From Stratiolaelaps scimitus (Eukaryota > Arthropoda > Arachnida > Mesostigmata > Laelapidae): DNA of 64,000 bases. The stretch spans positions 1,736,001 through 1,800,000 of the forward strand of contig JABWDB010000008.1 of the NCBI GenBank assembly GCA_019614645.1, read 5' to 3'. A program made the position numbers and the translations under genes. The notes beneath the pieces were generated by a model. The model made no database searches. It was not told the origin of the DNA and saw nothing but the letters and a program-made list of their open reading frames with translations. Shown here one piece after another: positions 12,201-22,793 of the stretch; the first letter of the stretch is position 1, and each line of letters begins with the position of its first letter.

Positions 12201-15200
12201 CACAATGAATAGGGTAACAGTCGCAATTGAAGTAATATGTCTCACATTGATCCATAATTCATGATATATATATACAATTGTGCGCATAAACTTAGGGCAC
12301 CCCTATATTTCAACGAATCGTTACAAGGAGCACACATTTGAGGAAATTATTTTGTGTCAGATTAATGTACACGTCAAATAACATACACACCACAAAGAAC
12401 AGAGTATATTGCGTCGCATGGAGCCTGCTACAATAAAATGTGTCATCTTTCGCGTGTGTAAAATGATAAGGCACACTCAGTTATCGAGTGTTCGCGCTGA
12501 ATTAATCCAGTTTGTGTTGAGCATTCAAGCTGGAGCCTTACTGATGCAGAGAAAGCAGTTATCACTGCTTTACATCGAGCAGGAAAGGCCCAGGCTGCAA
12601 TTGCCAGAGAAATTGGCAGAAGTCGTCGCGCAGTGCAAAATTATCTACGCAGCCCGTCGACGTACTGTACTAATAAGTCTAAAGGACGTCCACGAAAGAT
12701 CAGCCAGCGAACTGCCATGCACATCTGTCGCTTGGCCTCGAATTCGACCATAAGTTGTGAAGCAATCAGGCAAGAGTTAAACCTTCAGGTTCATAGATAA
12801 ACAGTTTTGCGGACAATCAAGCGTTATTCGCATATCATACGGGGGCAAATGAGAACAAGACCTCGTCTTTAACAACGCCACAACTTTGTTGGAGGCCTGG
12901 GGAGGTGTCGGTGACGAGATCCTGCTAAATCTCAATGATAGTATGCCAAACCGAGTCTTTGACGTTATAATTAGCAAGGGCGGGGCCACAAGTTACTGAT
13001 TAGCACAAGAAGACGAGAATTAATTCAGCGAGAACACTCGATAACTGAGGGTGCTTTATCATTTTACATACCCGAAGGATGACACACTATATTGTAGGAG
13101 GCTGCATGCGACGTTATATGCGCTGTTCTTTGTGGTGTGTATGTTATTTGACACGCACGTTAATCTGATACGAATCTGATATATGTTGGCCACACCTTAA
13201 CACAATATCGATGCATTCATCAAGCGTGTTTTGTTGCGATAAGAAGCTGAGCATGGCTACCATCGTCGCGTGGGACGAACGATGCTGTAGTGTGCAATCA
13301 CGGGGTACATGTATCGTCTGAAAGAAATGGGTGAACGTGTTCTATATTGCATGGCAGGTGGCAGATGAGATGGAATCCCGATCGCGTACATTAGAGACAC
13401 AGACGAAAACACACACACGGACAGGATACATTAGTTAATGAATAAATGTATAAATATTGTGAAATTACAATTGCACGCTAACAAAACGCATCACTGCTAA
13501 ACTGTCTTGTAGTGAAAAACAACTAAACGTAGCTTGCCTCAATTGGTTGGATGCCCTATAACTCCCAATATTTTACGCATCCGGTAGGGAACTAGTAGGA
13601 TATATATATTTATATATATATACATATATATAATGCAAAATGTTTATACACTCTAAATTGCTTTTAACCAAACGGGCAACGGAGATAGGCGATTGCACCT
13701 TACCTCTGACACGAAGTCGTTGCCAACGATTGCTCCGAAGAGCGGAAGAAGCTCTCGATTGAAGTCAGAACTGAACTTGTTCAGTAGATGTTCAACTTTG
13801 AACAGTGTGCACTCAATTCCTGAAATGAAATACAGCAAAATGTTTTCATTAGACAATACTCACAGTATAGATGAGAGGCTTAATGACAGCTGATAAGGGA
13901 TAACATTCGACCGTAGCTAACAATGGGAACGCCAACCGTGGCCTGAAACTAGTAATTAACTTCGATACGTAAAATGCCAATGAACCCAACTGCGATTCAT
14001 GCTCGTTCTTCAAAACATTCACAGTACGAACCTGCACCCCCCGGCTGACCCGAGAGACCCGTTTCAGAGTTCACAGCCACTATCAGTAATAATAGTCGTT
14101 CACTAACCTAACTTAAATATAAGGAAATTTATTCAAACATACAATAATTAGGAATTATTTCTAGGGATTTCTTGGAGGGGGGATTAGCTGGAGACCGGGG
14201 CTGAGGCCGACATTGTCCCGAGGAAGGCGATGGCATTGCCTCAAATTGATAATAATAATAATAATAACTATTGCTTGTTCGCACATATAATCAGCATTTT
14301 GTGTTCTGCCATATTTCCTATAAATGATATTTCAACGAAAAACCAGAATCCTTTATGTGAGTGGCGTAACCTATCGGTGCTTGACCAACCTTGAACAACG
14401 GGACCATTAGGCTTTAGCTGTTTCTGGACCGTTACGCGATGGAGCGAGCTCAGCCGAATTAAGCCACCCTTTAGGTCATAGACGAAAAAGTCGGAATCAT
14501 CCGAAATCACTGGGCAATTTCGTTGATTAGCATAACGTGCAATATGTTCGTCTGCTTCAAAAACACATTGAATTACCTGGAACAATACGGCAACACAGCG
14601 TACGCCTTTAACACTCAAACCTTGACTCAGGCTAAACAAGAGCTCGCTCAATGAGTTTTCTCATAACTACACGCTAGCCAACTCTATTTCGGGAACACTG
14701 ATGTGCAATATTACTTATTAGCTATTTGCTTTGTGTCAGCTTGTTGTTGTTGTTACTGCAGTGTTTCGGCATGGTCGTCCATCGTGGAAAAGCTCATGAA
14801 TCTACTCAAAACGTAACGAAAATGCGCTAAAGACGCCATTTCGGTGTGATCGTAAGTGACTGTCGAATCAGCGGACACATTTACTTGAACAACCTTAGCT
14901 TGAAGAACGACACCCTCCTCACGCCGTCAAAGTCGGAGCTATATAAGCTGTCATTACCTCGACGTCCACTTCAGATAGAATATCCCGATATACGTCTGTA
15001 GCCAATGGGGGCATCACCTTAATCCTCTCGGCATCGGCGCCCTGTAACAAGACACCATGTCGAACAGTAGGTTTAGGTTCACCTAGGCGACGACGACAGG
15101 TCAGGTTGAGTCAATAAAGGTTTCGTTGCTAAGAAAACGTGACACGAAATAATATAGCGTGCTAGACGCTGTGAACCAATGAGAAGAGGTCTGGTTGACG

Positions 15201-16169
15201 ACGGTTTTAGGTAGAGGTACGAGCCCTGCTATTAATCGCTTTCGCTGCGTTCGTATGTTTGCGAGTACCTGTAATCGTTTCATCTGGTAGATTCGATCCA
15301 TATTCCTTTTTTGGATGGTGCGCAGTTTGCTGTTGGATGGATCATAGGCCCCATCGAGAATCACCACGCAGTGGACATTTGCCTCTCGATACAATCCGTA
15401 ATAGCTAGAACGGCATGTAGGAGCAGGCAGGCCCAAATTAGCCTTGGGCAGATGCCTACAGAGGCTCTTTTGCTTTGAGTTCTATCAAGAAATAGACATT
15501 TACAGAAGCAGTACTTGTTCTAGTCGTAAGCGAAACTTGATTGGAATTCGGATCGATTAAACAGATTTGAACTATATATATATATATATTTTTTTTTTTT
15601 GGAGTCAGCTGAAAGCTTTTACCACTGATACTTCCACTGCACGCCAATTTCCCGTGTTGATATTCGATGATATTTTCATCGTGATTGATATTGTGTGTGT
15701 CGTAGCCACAATGGGAAGAGGCAGTATAATATTATAATTTAATTAGCACATTCATGTAAAATCGTCTAAGAAAAAGATAACCGCGAACCGTCGAATAGCA
15801 TCTGCGTATCGTGAGTACTCGCCGCCGAGGATGCAGTCGCATCGTGACTCGAGATACAAACGGAACGCCACGTTCCAGCTGTAAAATATAAAACAACATA
15901 AACAAGTAGATATATAATAGATGTACAGTTTGTTTAACTCATCGAAAATGTAACAGTACTATGAGTTCTGTATAAAAAAAAAAAATAAAAAAAAAAATAA
16001 ATATATATATATATATGCATATGTGGTCAATAATTTAATGCATCCGAATATCCGGCTGTTCGCAGAAGCTCGTTTACCCATCGATGATGACGGTGCAGTC
16101 ATGCAGGAAGTGCCGCTTCTGCAGTGAAGGGTTACACTCGATCAAGCCACAAAGGCCTTTAACACCCAT
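9258..16169 (-). CDS. ASTE1: Asteroid homolog, FEN1/XPG-family structure-specific nuclease
   Basis: Fourteen minus-strand exons join in phase: 16169-16078, 15878-15789, 15404-15269, 15041-14958, 14576-14390, 13819-13704, 13317-13196, 12000-11897, 11622-11486, 11170-11050, 10761-10616, 10419-10285, 9935-9777 and 9425-9258. They total 1797 nt, 598 aa (human ASTE1 is somewhat longer). The N-terminus MGVKGLCGLIE is the XPG-N signature. Acidic metal-site positions are kept: D30 (CTVIIDG), D78 (VVILDG), E141/D143 (CVFEADEHIARYA), D160, D161 and D163 (ISDDSDFF), and VGND in exon 6. The exon 2/3 join uses a weak gttcgc donor, chosen because it aligns residue for residue with the human protein. The C-terminal half (SLPLRKCLYGLVF and after) follows asteroid, not FEN1. 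Known for the family: human ASTE1 was reported as a shieldin-linked nuclease, and fly asteroid modifies EGFR signalling. Expected location is nuclear. Confidence 0.9.
12290..13189 (+). mobile_element. Internally deleted Tc1/mariner-like element in asteroid intron 7
   Basis: Long inverted repeats are clear: 12354-12507 matches the reverse complement of about 13016-13172 (for example CAAATAACATACACACCACA at 12375 and its complement near 13150). Inside, 12525-12790 on + reads as the paired helix-turn-helix start of a Tc1 transposase (DAEKAVITALHRAGKAQAAI, then GRSRRAVQNYLRSP, GRPRKIS). About 12875-12995 reads as the usual Tc1 end (LNDSMPNRVFDVI, KGGATSY). The DDE catalytic middle is missing, so it cannot encode an active enzyme. 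The outer ends (about 12290 and 13189) are less certain than the inner repeat. The right end lies at or within about 20 bp of the asteroid exon 7 donor. Confidence 0.75.
14185..14245 (-). repeat. Short copy of a LINE-family repeat
   Basis: A 34-bp block at 14209-14242 is identical to 17472-17505 and is preceded in both by an 'accgggg' stretch. On the minus strand the shared block reads GNAIAFLGTMS, the end of the LINE-like frame at 17.5 kb. It sits in asteroid intron 5 beside an (ATA)n tract. Confidence 0.65.
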
Positions 16170-17406
16170 GGCCTTTGTTATTTGAAGCCGTTATTACAGT
16201 GTTCAATTCGGCGGACAATTTAATCAACAACTGAGTATAATTTTTCAACAAATTTACGCGATGATCACACGGCTCTACTCGGCTACGGTCGGTGGCTCTG
16301 AAATTAAATATCATTGCATATCAGACACATCATATTAGAAGACATAGTAACTATCGTTCGACTCGCGCTAAAATTGTTTCCTTATTGGGCCGGAGAATAA
16401 ATACCATGTTAGTGTATTTAAACTATCTAGGTATCTTATCTGTTGGCATAATAAACTATGCAGCATCATACGAAACAGGCCGATAGTCTACGCCTCAGCG
16501 TAAGTATTGTTCAAGTAAATATTGTCATACATCGTGATTATTTTGTTGACGTCCATGTTGTCATGGATGTCCCAAGACGAAACTTTTGTTTCCCTGTTTC
16601 CCACAAACTTACAACACACGATCTCATGACACAGAGAAAAGTGCAATTGGTGCAAAACGATGCAAGGAAACCTAGAAATACGTTGCCGGTGGAAGTTAAG
16701 TCAGTAGTGAACCTAACCATACTCATATATATATATATATAAATATTGTATAATGTGTTGGATATAACCGCCTACAGGATGTGTATCGATTAATGTGTCA
16801 TGTACAAATGTACCAAATATAGATGATTACATGAATAGTTGTCTTCGTCGAGACAATAGAGATTTATACAGTATACTATGTGTCGACACGGACGTTAGAT
16901 ATTTATGCAAAATTAACACAGACGCACTTCGTTTCGATGTTGGCTGGATTACCACCCGATAGAAATAGATGACCCATTACGGCGCGCTTTGTCTAAACAG
17001 AGCTTAACCCATTATTGCCTACTCACTCAGTTGTGCAGATCAAAGGAGCCAGGTCAGCAGAACGAAACAATGTCCAATCGGTACCGAACCACGCAATCCA
17101 GCACACGAAGCTCTTCGAACTCAGAACTTTGGACAAGTGTCTTATATGCAGATAATGGAAAAGTGTAACCTGTTGACTAAATTCTATGTACACGCCTTCG
17201 CCATCGATGTGTTATGGACTGCAATGCTATCCGCGGAACGATCAGATAACGGGCGTTAATCCTATCAAATTCATTGGTTTGCCATCATTGTGATATGGCA
17301 CCCTTCCGTGTGATCGGTCATATGTTATTATTTACATTAAGAACAAGGTTGTTTCTCTCGCTTCCCTTGCCGGTCCCTGAGCCCTCTCTCAATTGGCGCC
17401 CAGTGA
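16170..17406. other. Upstream flank of asteroid gene, no other gene seen
   Basis: The asteroid promoter and 5' UTR (minus strand) should lie here. The two overlapping ORFs at 16292-16742 lack splice context, domain or codon character. An (AT)n tract is at about 16724-16741. Confidence 0.4.
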
Positions 17407-17704
17407 TTGGGACGGCGCGCGAATGCCGACACCACTCGTGGGCTTAGTAGGGGACCGGGGTCTCGGTGGCTGACATTGTCCCGAGGAAGGCGATGGCATT
17501 GCCTCTCTGCCTCACAGCGAGGGACAGCCGTTGCAGAAGGAAAGATCCTGTGCTCTTGTCCCCGGTGGCGCGGATCAGCCTATTCGCGGAATCCCTGGAA
17601 ACAATCCCTATCCGAATCGGCTTCTCCACGAAGACCTTATGGTAGGGCTGCATAGCTTCCAGACGTAACCTGTCGAGGTTATCGTTATTTCCATATGCAT
17701 TCAA
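17407..17704 (-). mobile_element. LINE C-terminal fragment
   Basis: The minus frame 17704-17444 reads ...SANRLIRATGDKSTGSFLLQ then RLSLAVRQRGNAIAFLGTM, a pattern I associate with the C-terminus of arthropod non-LTR retrotransposons. The same block occurs at 14.2 kb on the minus strand, and a diverged relative at 1.6 kb on +. It is only about 85 codons long with no reverse transcriptase attached, so it is a 5'-truncated dead copy. Confidence 0.5.
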
Positions 17705-19000
17705 AATTGGGGCAATTATTAGTAGGTAATTAATTAGGTATAATAACGCAGTTGGCAGGTACGCCGCCGTTCAGAACGTCCTCGGATGGGTAAACAATGA
17801 AGAAGCTTACTTTTAATATATACTAAACATAGTTCGTTTTTTCAACGATTTTTCGATGAAAAAATGTGTAGCTGCTAAGAAAACACGAATTGATATCGAC
17901 CGGCCAAAGTAAAGACATGATCACAAAACAGCGCCATTTTTTTTATATCGTCTTGACGAGACTACCTACCGCAGTAGAAGAACAATCCTCTTTTCAAATC
18001 AACAAATGGCGCACAGAAATTACCAAAAACACATAGCGCTCTTGCTGAATATTGGCTTATATTGATATTTTGCATTTTTGTAGAAAAATCTTCTTAGACC
18101 GCTGACGATGAATTTTTTTCAAAGAATTCATATTCAGCGGGCTAATAAGATCTCAAAAGGCTGAACATGCGTAGAACATTAATTAATGTACACACAAAAG
18201 TAGAACATGAATTAAGTAATTATTACATACATATGCGCATGTAAAGTATGCAAAAATACTTGACAGACAATTTGTGCTCTATGCAAAGTTTGATGACAAA
18301 TAATACAGTGACAAAACGAATTATTGATTCAACGCGAAGGCTGAACAAATTATTAGCCACACTCCATCTTATAAATCATATGCAACTTCAATTTCCACGG
18401 TTTCGCTATCTGCGACGTGTCAATGTCGCCTCAATGGTCATATTGGCCGTCATGAACTTATGTCCTGGGGAGACAAACTTCGAGTATAGTAACTGCCGAA
18501 TTGAATTAAGCTGCAAAAAGCGCTTAACACTCATGAGTGCTGCGCAACTTCGGTGGAACCTATTTGGATGCACGATATAGTTGACATTTCAAAAATGTCC
18601 CTCCAAATATACTTTTAACACCGTCGCCTGCTAAATGGACAATTCCGTTCGTAATCCAGAGAGCAATCATGTCCCATTCAAAAGTAAAGCGGACAGATCA
18701 GTTCAGTGTTTCCTATTTCGATTGCAGAAGGCTCTCTTGGCTTCGCTTGCTTTGCTATAATGTACACACGAGCAAATTGTCAAAAAGAACACGGACAATG
18801 CTCCCTAGGGTGTTTCCTCCTCCGGATACCTGCATGATACATATCACTCGTTCGTACAAGACAGTTTGTGTATGTGTGTGTGCGTGTGCGTATGTACATA
18901 GACGCCACAGCAGATGGTAAGGGTCGAGTCACGAAAGCCTGCGCCGTGTATGTGGTCGGTCATGATACACCCCGTACGGCCAGCAGGTTTAGCCACTGCT
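17705..19000. other. Intergenic, AT-rich, nothing recognised
   Basis: The ORF at 18248-18580 (110 codons) has no recognised domain, and the region has no exon-like splice structure. A (GT)n stretch lies near 18866-18891. Confidence 0.35.
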
Positions 19001-21104
19001 GTGGGTAGCTCGCAATAAGATCGTGGGAGAGACGGTCCTTCGGCTTGAGACAGGCCAATAGTTCTTTAGGGTGACGGGGGCCTACAATAGCTGGTTACTC
19101 TCTATGAGAAGGGCCCACCACCTTCGTTTCAGGAGACTGCGACATCCACCAATACCACGACCAAAGCACCCTCCCCTCTCCTCATCAACGGCCTCCCTTC
19201 GCCCATAGACTTCCATCCCTCTCCCATTTGCGCTCTGCATCGATGATGCCGTTGCCTCTTGCCCTTGTCTCGACGTCTCGGCGACTCGTTGCGAGAGGCG
19301 CGCCACCGTTTGCGTCGAGCCGGGAAGCCCACCACTGGCCGTCGGATCATCCCTAGCAGCACTGAGCGACAGCAACAGCAGCGGACCCTCCGAGTCGTCC
19401 ATTACTCCCGAAGGATGTACAAAGCGATCGGTAGGGCAGATGGAGGAGACTCAGATCTCAGACATCAGCAGCAGCAGCAGAACCAGCGGCAGCAGTGGCG
19501 CTGTAAAATTCACCCTGTATCAGACCCGTATAGGTACACCGCTGAGAGGGTGTAGCTCAGTGGCATATGGTCGGGAGATATCGAGGCCCACCGCGCGTCA
19601 TCAGTGGACCTACTCGACGGTTCGCCGACTTCGGTCAATCGAAGCTTCGAAGCCAAATGATCGTGGCAGCAGATAGACGCTCGACCAGACAACAACAACC
19701 TCGGACTGACCACAACAACAACAACAATAATATCTGCTGCTGCTGCTGTTGCTTCTACGTCGAGCTGTGAATTGCGTACCGGCTGCATGTGGTACTGTAG
19801 CGGCTAACAGTGCTAGCTAACCATCTGAGCCAAGGCTGAGTACTGGTAGCCTATTCAGTGATCAGTGTCAGTTCTCTGACGGAGCATGGATTACACTCGA
19901 TAGAAGGTGGAGCACATACGCCGGATTGACACCAACACTGCCGAATAGGTTTCAGTGGTGACAGCGGCCACCCACCGGAGAGAGAATACTACGCCCTGAC
20001 CGAATCCCATTTTCTGATAGCCGCATATTCTCGTAGTTATTGCTGCCGTACGGATTCGTGCCGAGAAGTGTCTGATGGATGGGAGAACGGCTTTGACGGC
20101 AAACAAAATCAATTTCCTTCTGCCAGCCGTCGATATTCTACTGCCGATAAACGACCCGAGTTGGACCCGCTATTCACTGTTATTCTGTCGAGGAACAAGC
20201 CCCTCAAGGTGAGTTGTTCGTCAACGCGGTGCGTGCAAATGTCGGAATGTTTCATGTGAGCGCAAGTGCGGGTACATGTCCACATGGCTGTTTGTGCGAT
20301 TCCACGTCGACTCGTTCTGATGACGTGAAGCAGTTCACAGTAATAACAACAACAATAGCAGCAACAACCTGCACAGCTGGAGAGTAAGATCGAGCGTCGT
20401 GGGTCGATCATCGACCACGGTTCCTCATCAGGCCAATCGATTCATCTGTGAATACACAACAGCAGTAGCATCATCGTCATCGACCCGGCCGCTCCGCGCT
20501 TCATCACACCGTCTACCCCTCCTCTCTTGCTCCCCCCAGCAGCAGCGGCACCGCCACCAGGAATAGTACTACCACCGTCACCACCTACGCGCTATCCAGA
20601 ACGTACACCGTGCGATCGGGCTGCTGATCGTGGCTTCGCAGTTGGAAAATGACGACAACAGCTACAGCAGCAGCAGCAGCAGCGGTGTCGCCGGCCACGC
20701 CACGGTCATCGTGAAGTGCAGCAATTAGCTAGCGAATGATTGTCATCTAAATACTAGATCCCATCGGACTGCCTGCCTGACCGTCTGTCTGCCGACCAGA
20801 CAAAATGACCAGCCAGCCAGCCGACTGGCGGTGTCAAGCAGAACGCGTAGGCGGACCTTCGTATGTGAAACACAACGAAACAGCGTCGTACTTTGTTTCT
20901 CTCGTACGCTGTTGCTGATCAGTGTTTGTTGGTCGGTGCCAATTAACAATCGGCAACGGATATCAGCACAGCGGCTGAGCCAAACGATCCGAGAGCATGT
21001 TCTTCCATCGGGCCCGCCCGGAACCTGAGTGGCGTGGAGCGCGCGGTGTTAGTGAAGTGACAGTCCGCGCTGAGGTTTTGTTCGAAGGCGAACGCGAATT
21101 TCAG
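19001..21104 (+). promoter_or_regulatory. CAG/CAA-rich, GC-richer block, likely promoter and 5' leader
   Basis: Composition changes sharply here. There are many CAG, CAA and ACA trinucleotide runs (19466-19500, 19688-19750, 20340-20370, 20655-20690), CpG-containing stretches and 'ccagccagccag' repeats. ORFs exist in several frames at once, which is typical of biased sequence rather than coding. The block lies upstream of the long + exon at 22794 and may hold its transcription start and first exon. Blocks of the same style occur at 40.2-42.5, 47.9-48.8 and 59.4-60.5 kb; those at 48 and 60 kb sit just upstream of real first exons. Confidence 0.4.
20997..21104 (+). CDS. Candidate first coding exon of the 22.8 kb gene
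   Basis: An ATG at 20997 opens 36 codons (starting MFFHRARPEPEW) that end at CAG followed by gttggt at 21105. The phase is 0, matching the phase-0 acceptor at 22793. If joined, the protein would be 646 aa. The donor is weak and no homology supports it, so this is a phase-based guess. Confidence 0.25.
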
Positions 21105-22793
21105 GTTGGTATTGTATGTTGTGTGTGTGCATGTGTTTTTGTTGGGTTCAGCGTACAAATGAGTGACGTTTCGTCAAGGATGTTTGTCCGCGGTTTGATG
21201 AGATTGTCGATCGATCAATCTATGTTGAATAGTCAAATCGTTATAGCGGTAAATGCACATATCCAATGGGTTAATGAAATGTCAACGCTGAGGTATCTCA
21301 AAGTAAATTTTCCGGGCTAAATCACAGCCAACATTTAATGGCCACGGTACTGCGGACGGGCCCATTTAGATTACGAAACGCACGACAATTACTGTTTATC
21401 CTCTTGTGCTTATCGTTCGTCGTTGTGAAATCACTAATCCATTTAGCCTGTACATCGATATATTTACCCATTTAGACATGGAACAAGAAAGCGTCGTTGA
21501 AGCTCTCCTTGTATTTATATTCCTTATGTTCTTCGTGGGCGTGCATGGGCGTCTCTCTGTACATATGCATATAGCAATATACTAAAATAGACATTGAAAG
21601 CAAGAAAAATAATCCGCTTGGCTCGGTCCGAAAGTACGTTCTACTATACATTTTCTATAAAAACTTAAAATAAACCTTATTGCTCTTACATGAAGAGGAG
21701 AGAGGTCCTTCCTGTTGAAAATCGCCTTTATACCGGTGACTTCTTAACACCCTCATTAAACTGGTTCAAATCTAGCCAGAGCTGACTTTCATCGGCTGCC
21801 ATTACAGGAGACAGTGAGAGAGAAAATAGATGCCCTTGGAAAGTTACTTAAAATGGAATTAAGTGGAATTAATTTAGAAAATTGTCACATCGTCACTGTT
21901 TCACCCTGCTACCCATAACCCGAAACAGTGATCGAATAATCTATTCGTTACGAGAGCAGACAGCTGAATGTTATCTAGTGTGCTGTACAGTCAGGCTGAT
22001 TACGCCGATACCGACTGGTGACTTCATAGCTCTTCATAGCTATTGACGCCTATCCCCTCCAGGTCTGAGTATACTAAATTCATGTACATCATGGATGGTA
22101 TTCTACCCACAATGGCATACAACAAAAAAAACCTCTGTGGTGTCTAGAAATAAAATGACAGGATGGTACAGTATCTGATGTTGGACCCCTCCACGAGGAC
22201 GGTTACGAAAATGTGCAGAGTCAGATAAGCACTTCGCGAGTACAATACTAAATCCACGACTCGACTAAGAAGTTTTTCTATTTTGACGCAGTATAAAGAA
22301 GGACTGTCTAATCAAGTACATGGCATTTGACTATTCGATCCTCAGTTGAATCTTAAGATTTTCTAGACAGAAGCTTGATATAGTGGGCGTCAACCAAGGC
22401 CTATCTAGAAGCCATGCTTCGACAATCCAGTATTTGTCTCCCTACCCACAACACATTCGATTTCGTCCCTGTGAGCCCATATGGGCTAACTACAGAACAT
22501 CCCCGTGATGTATATACGTCCTGTAGCACTTTGTCGTTCTTCTAAACTTGACAACACTGAGAATTTAGTAGTTTCAGTTAAAAGGCCTCAACGGATAAAA
22601 TAAAGTTTTAGAGCCATTTTCATGCTTGAAAATGCGTTTCGGTTACCAATACCGTCTGATAGCTCGATTGCAGTTGGAAGTCAATTGAGCTTCTTCTGCT
22701 ATGCGCGTCACGGTGCAGATATAACGCGCCAGTGACACTTCAATCATTCGTTCGTCGGTTTCACCATGGCATTCAAATGTGTTTGTCTTCCAG
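21105..22793. other. Probable intron or upstream flank of the 22.8 kb exon
   Basis: AT-rich, with no long ORF and no recognised element. It ends in a good acceptor (tgtttgtcttccag) at 22793. Confidence 0.4.

Noticed and set aside
12777..12989. Minus-strand ORF as a gene
   Set aside because: It is the antisense of the Tc1-like transposase remnant.
13849..14040. Minus-strand ORF as an extra asteroid exon
   Set aside because: It would fit between exons 5 and 6 by position, but exon 5 (phase 1) joins directly to 13819 in frame and in register with human ASTE1. Including it breaks the alignment.
19551..19625. Possible tRNA starting GGTGTAGCTCAGTGG
   Set aside because: The first bases look like a tRNA 5' end, but the D stem, anticodon arm and acceptor pairing fail. 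At most it is a tRNA-derived relic.
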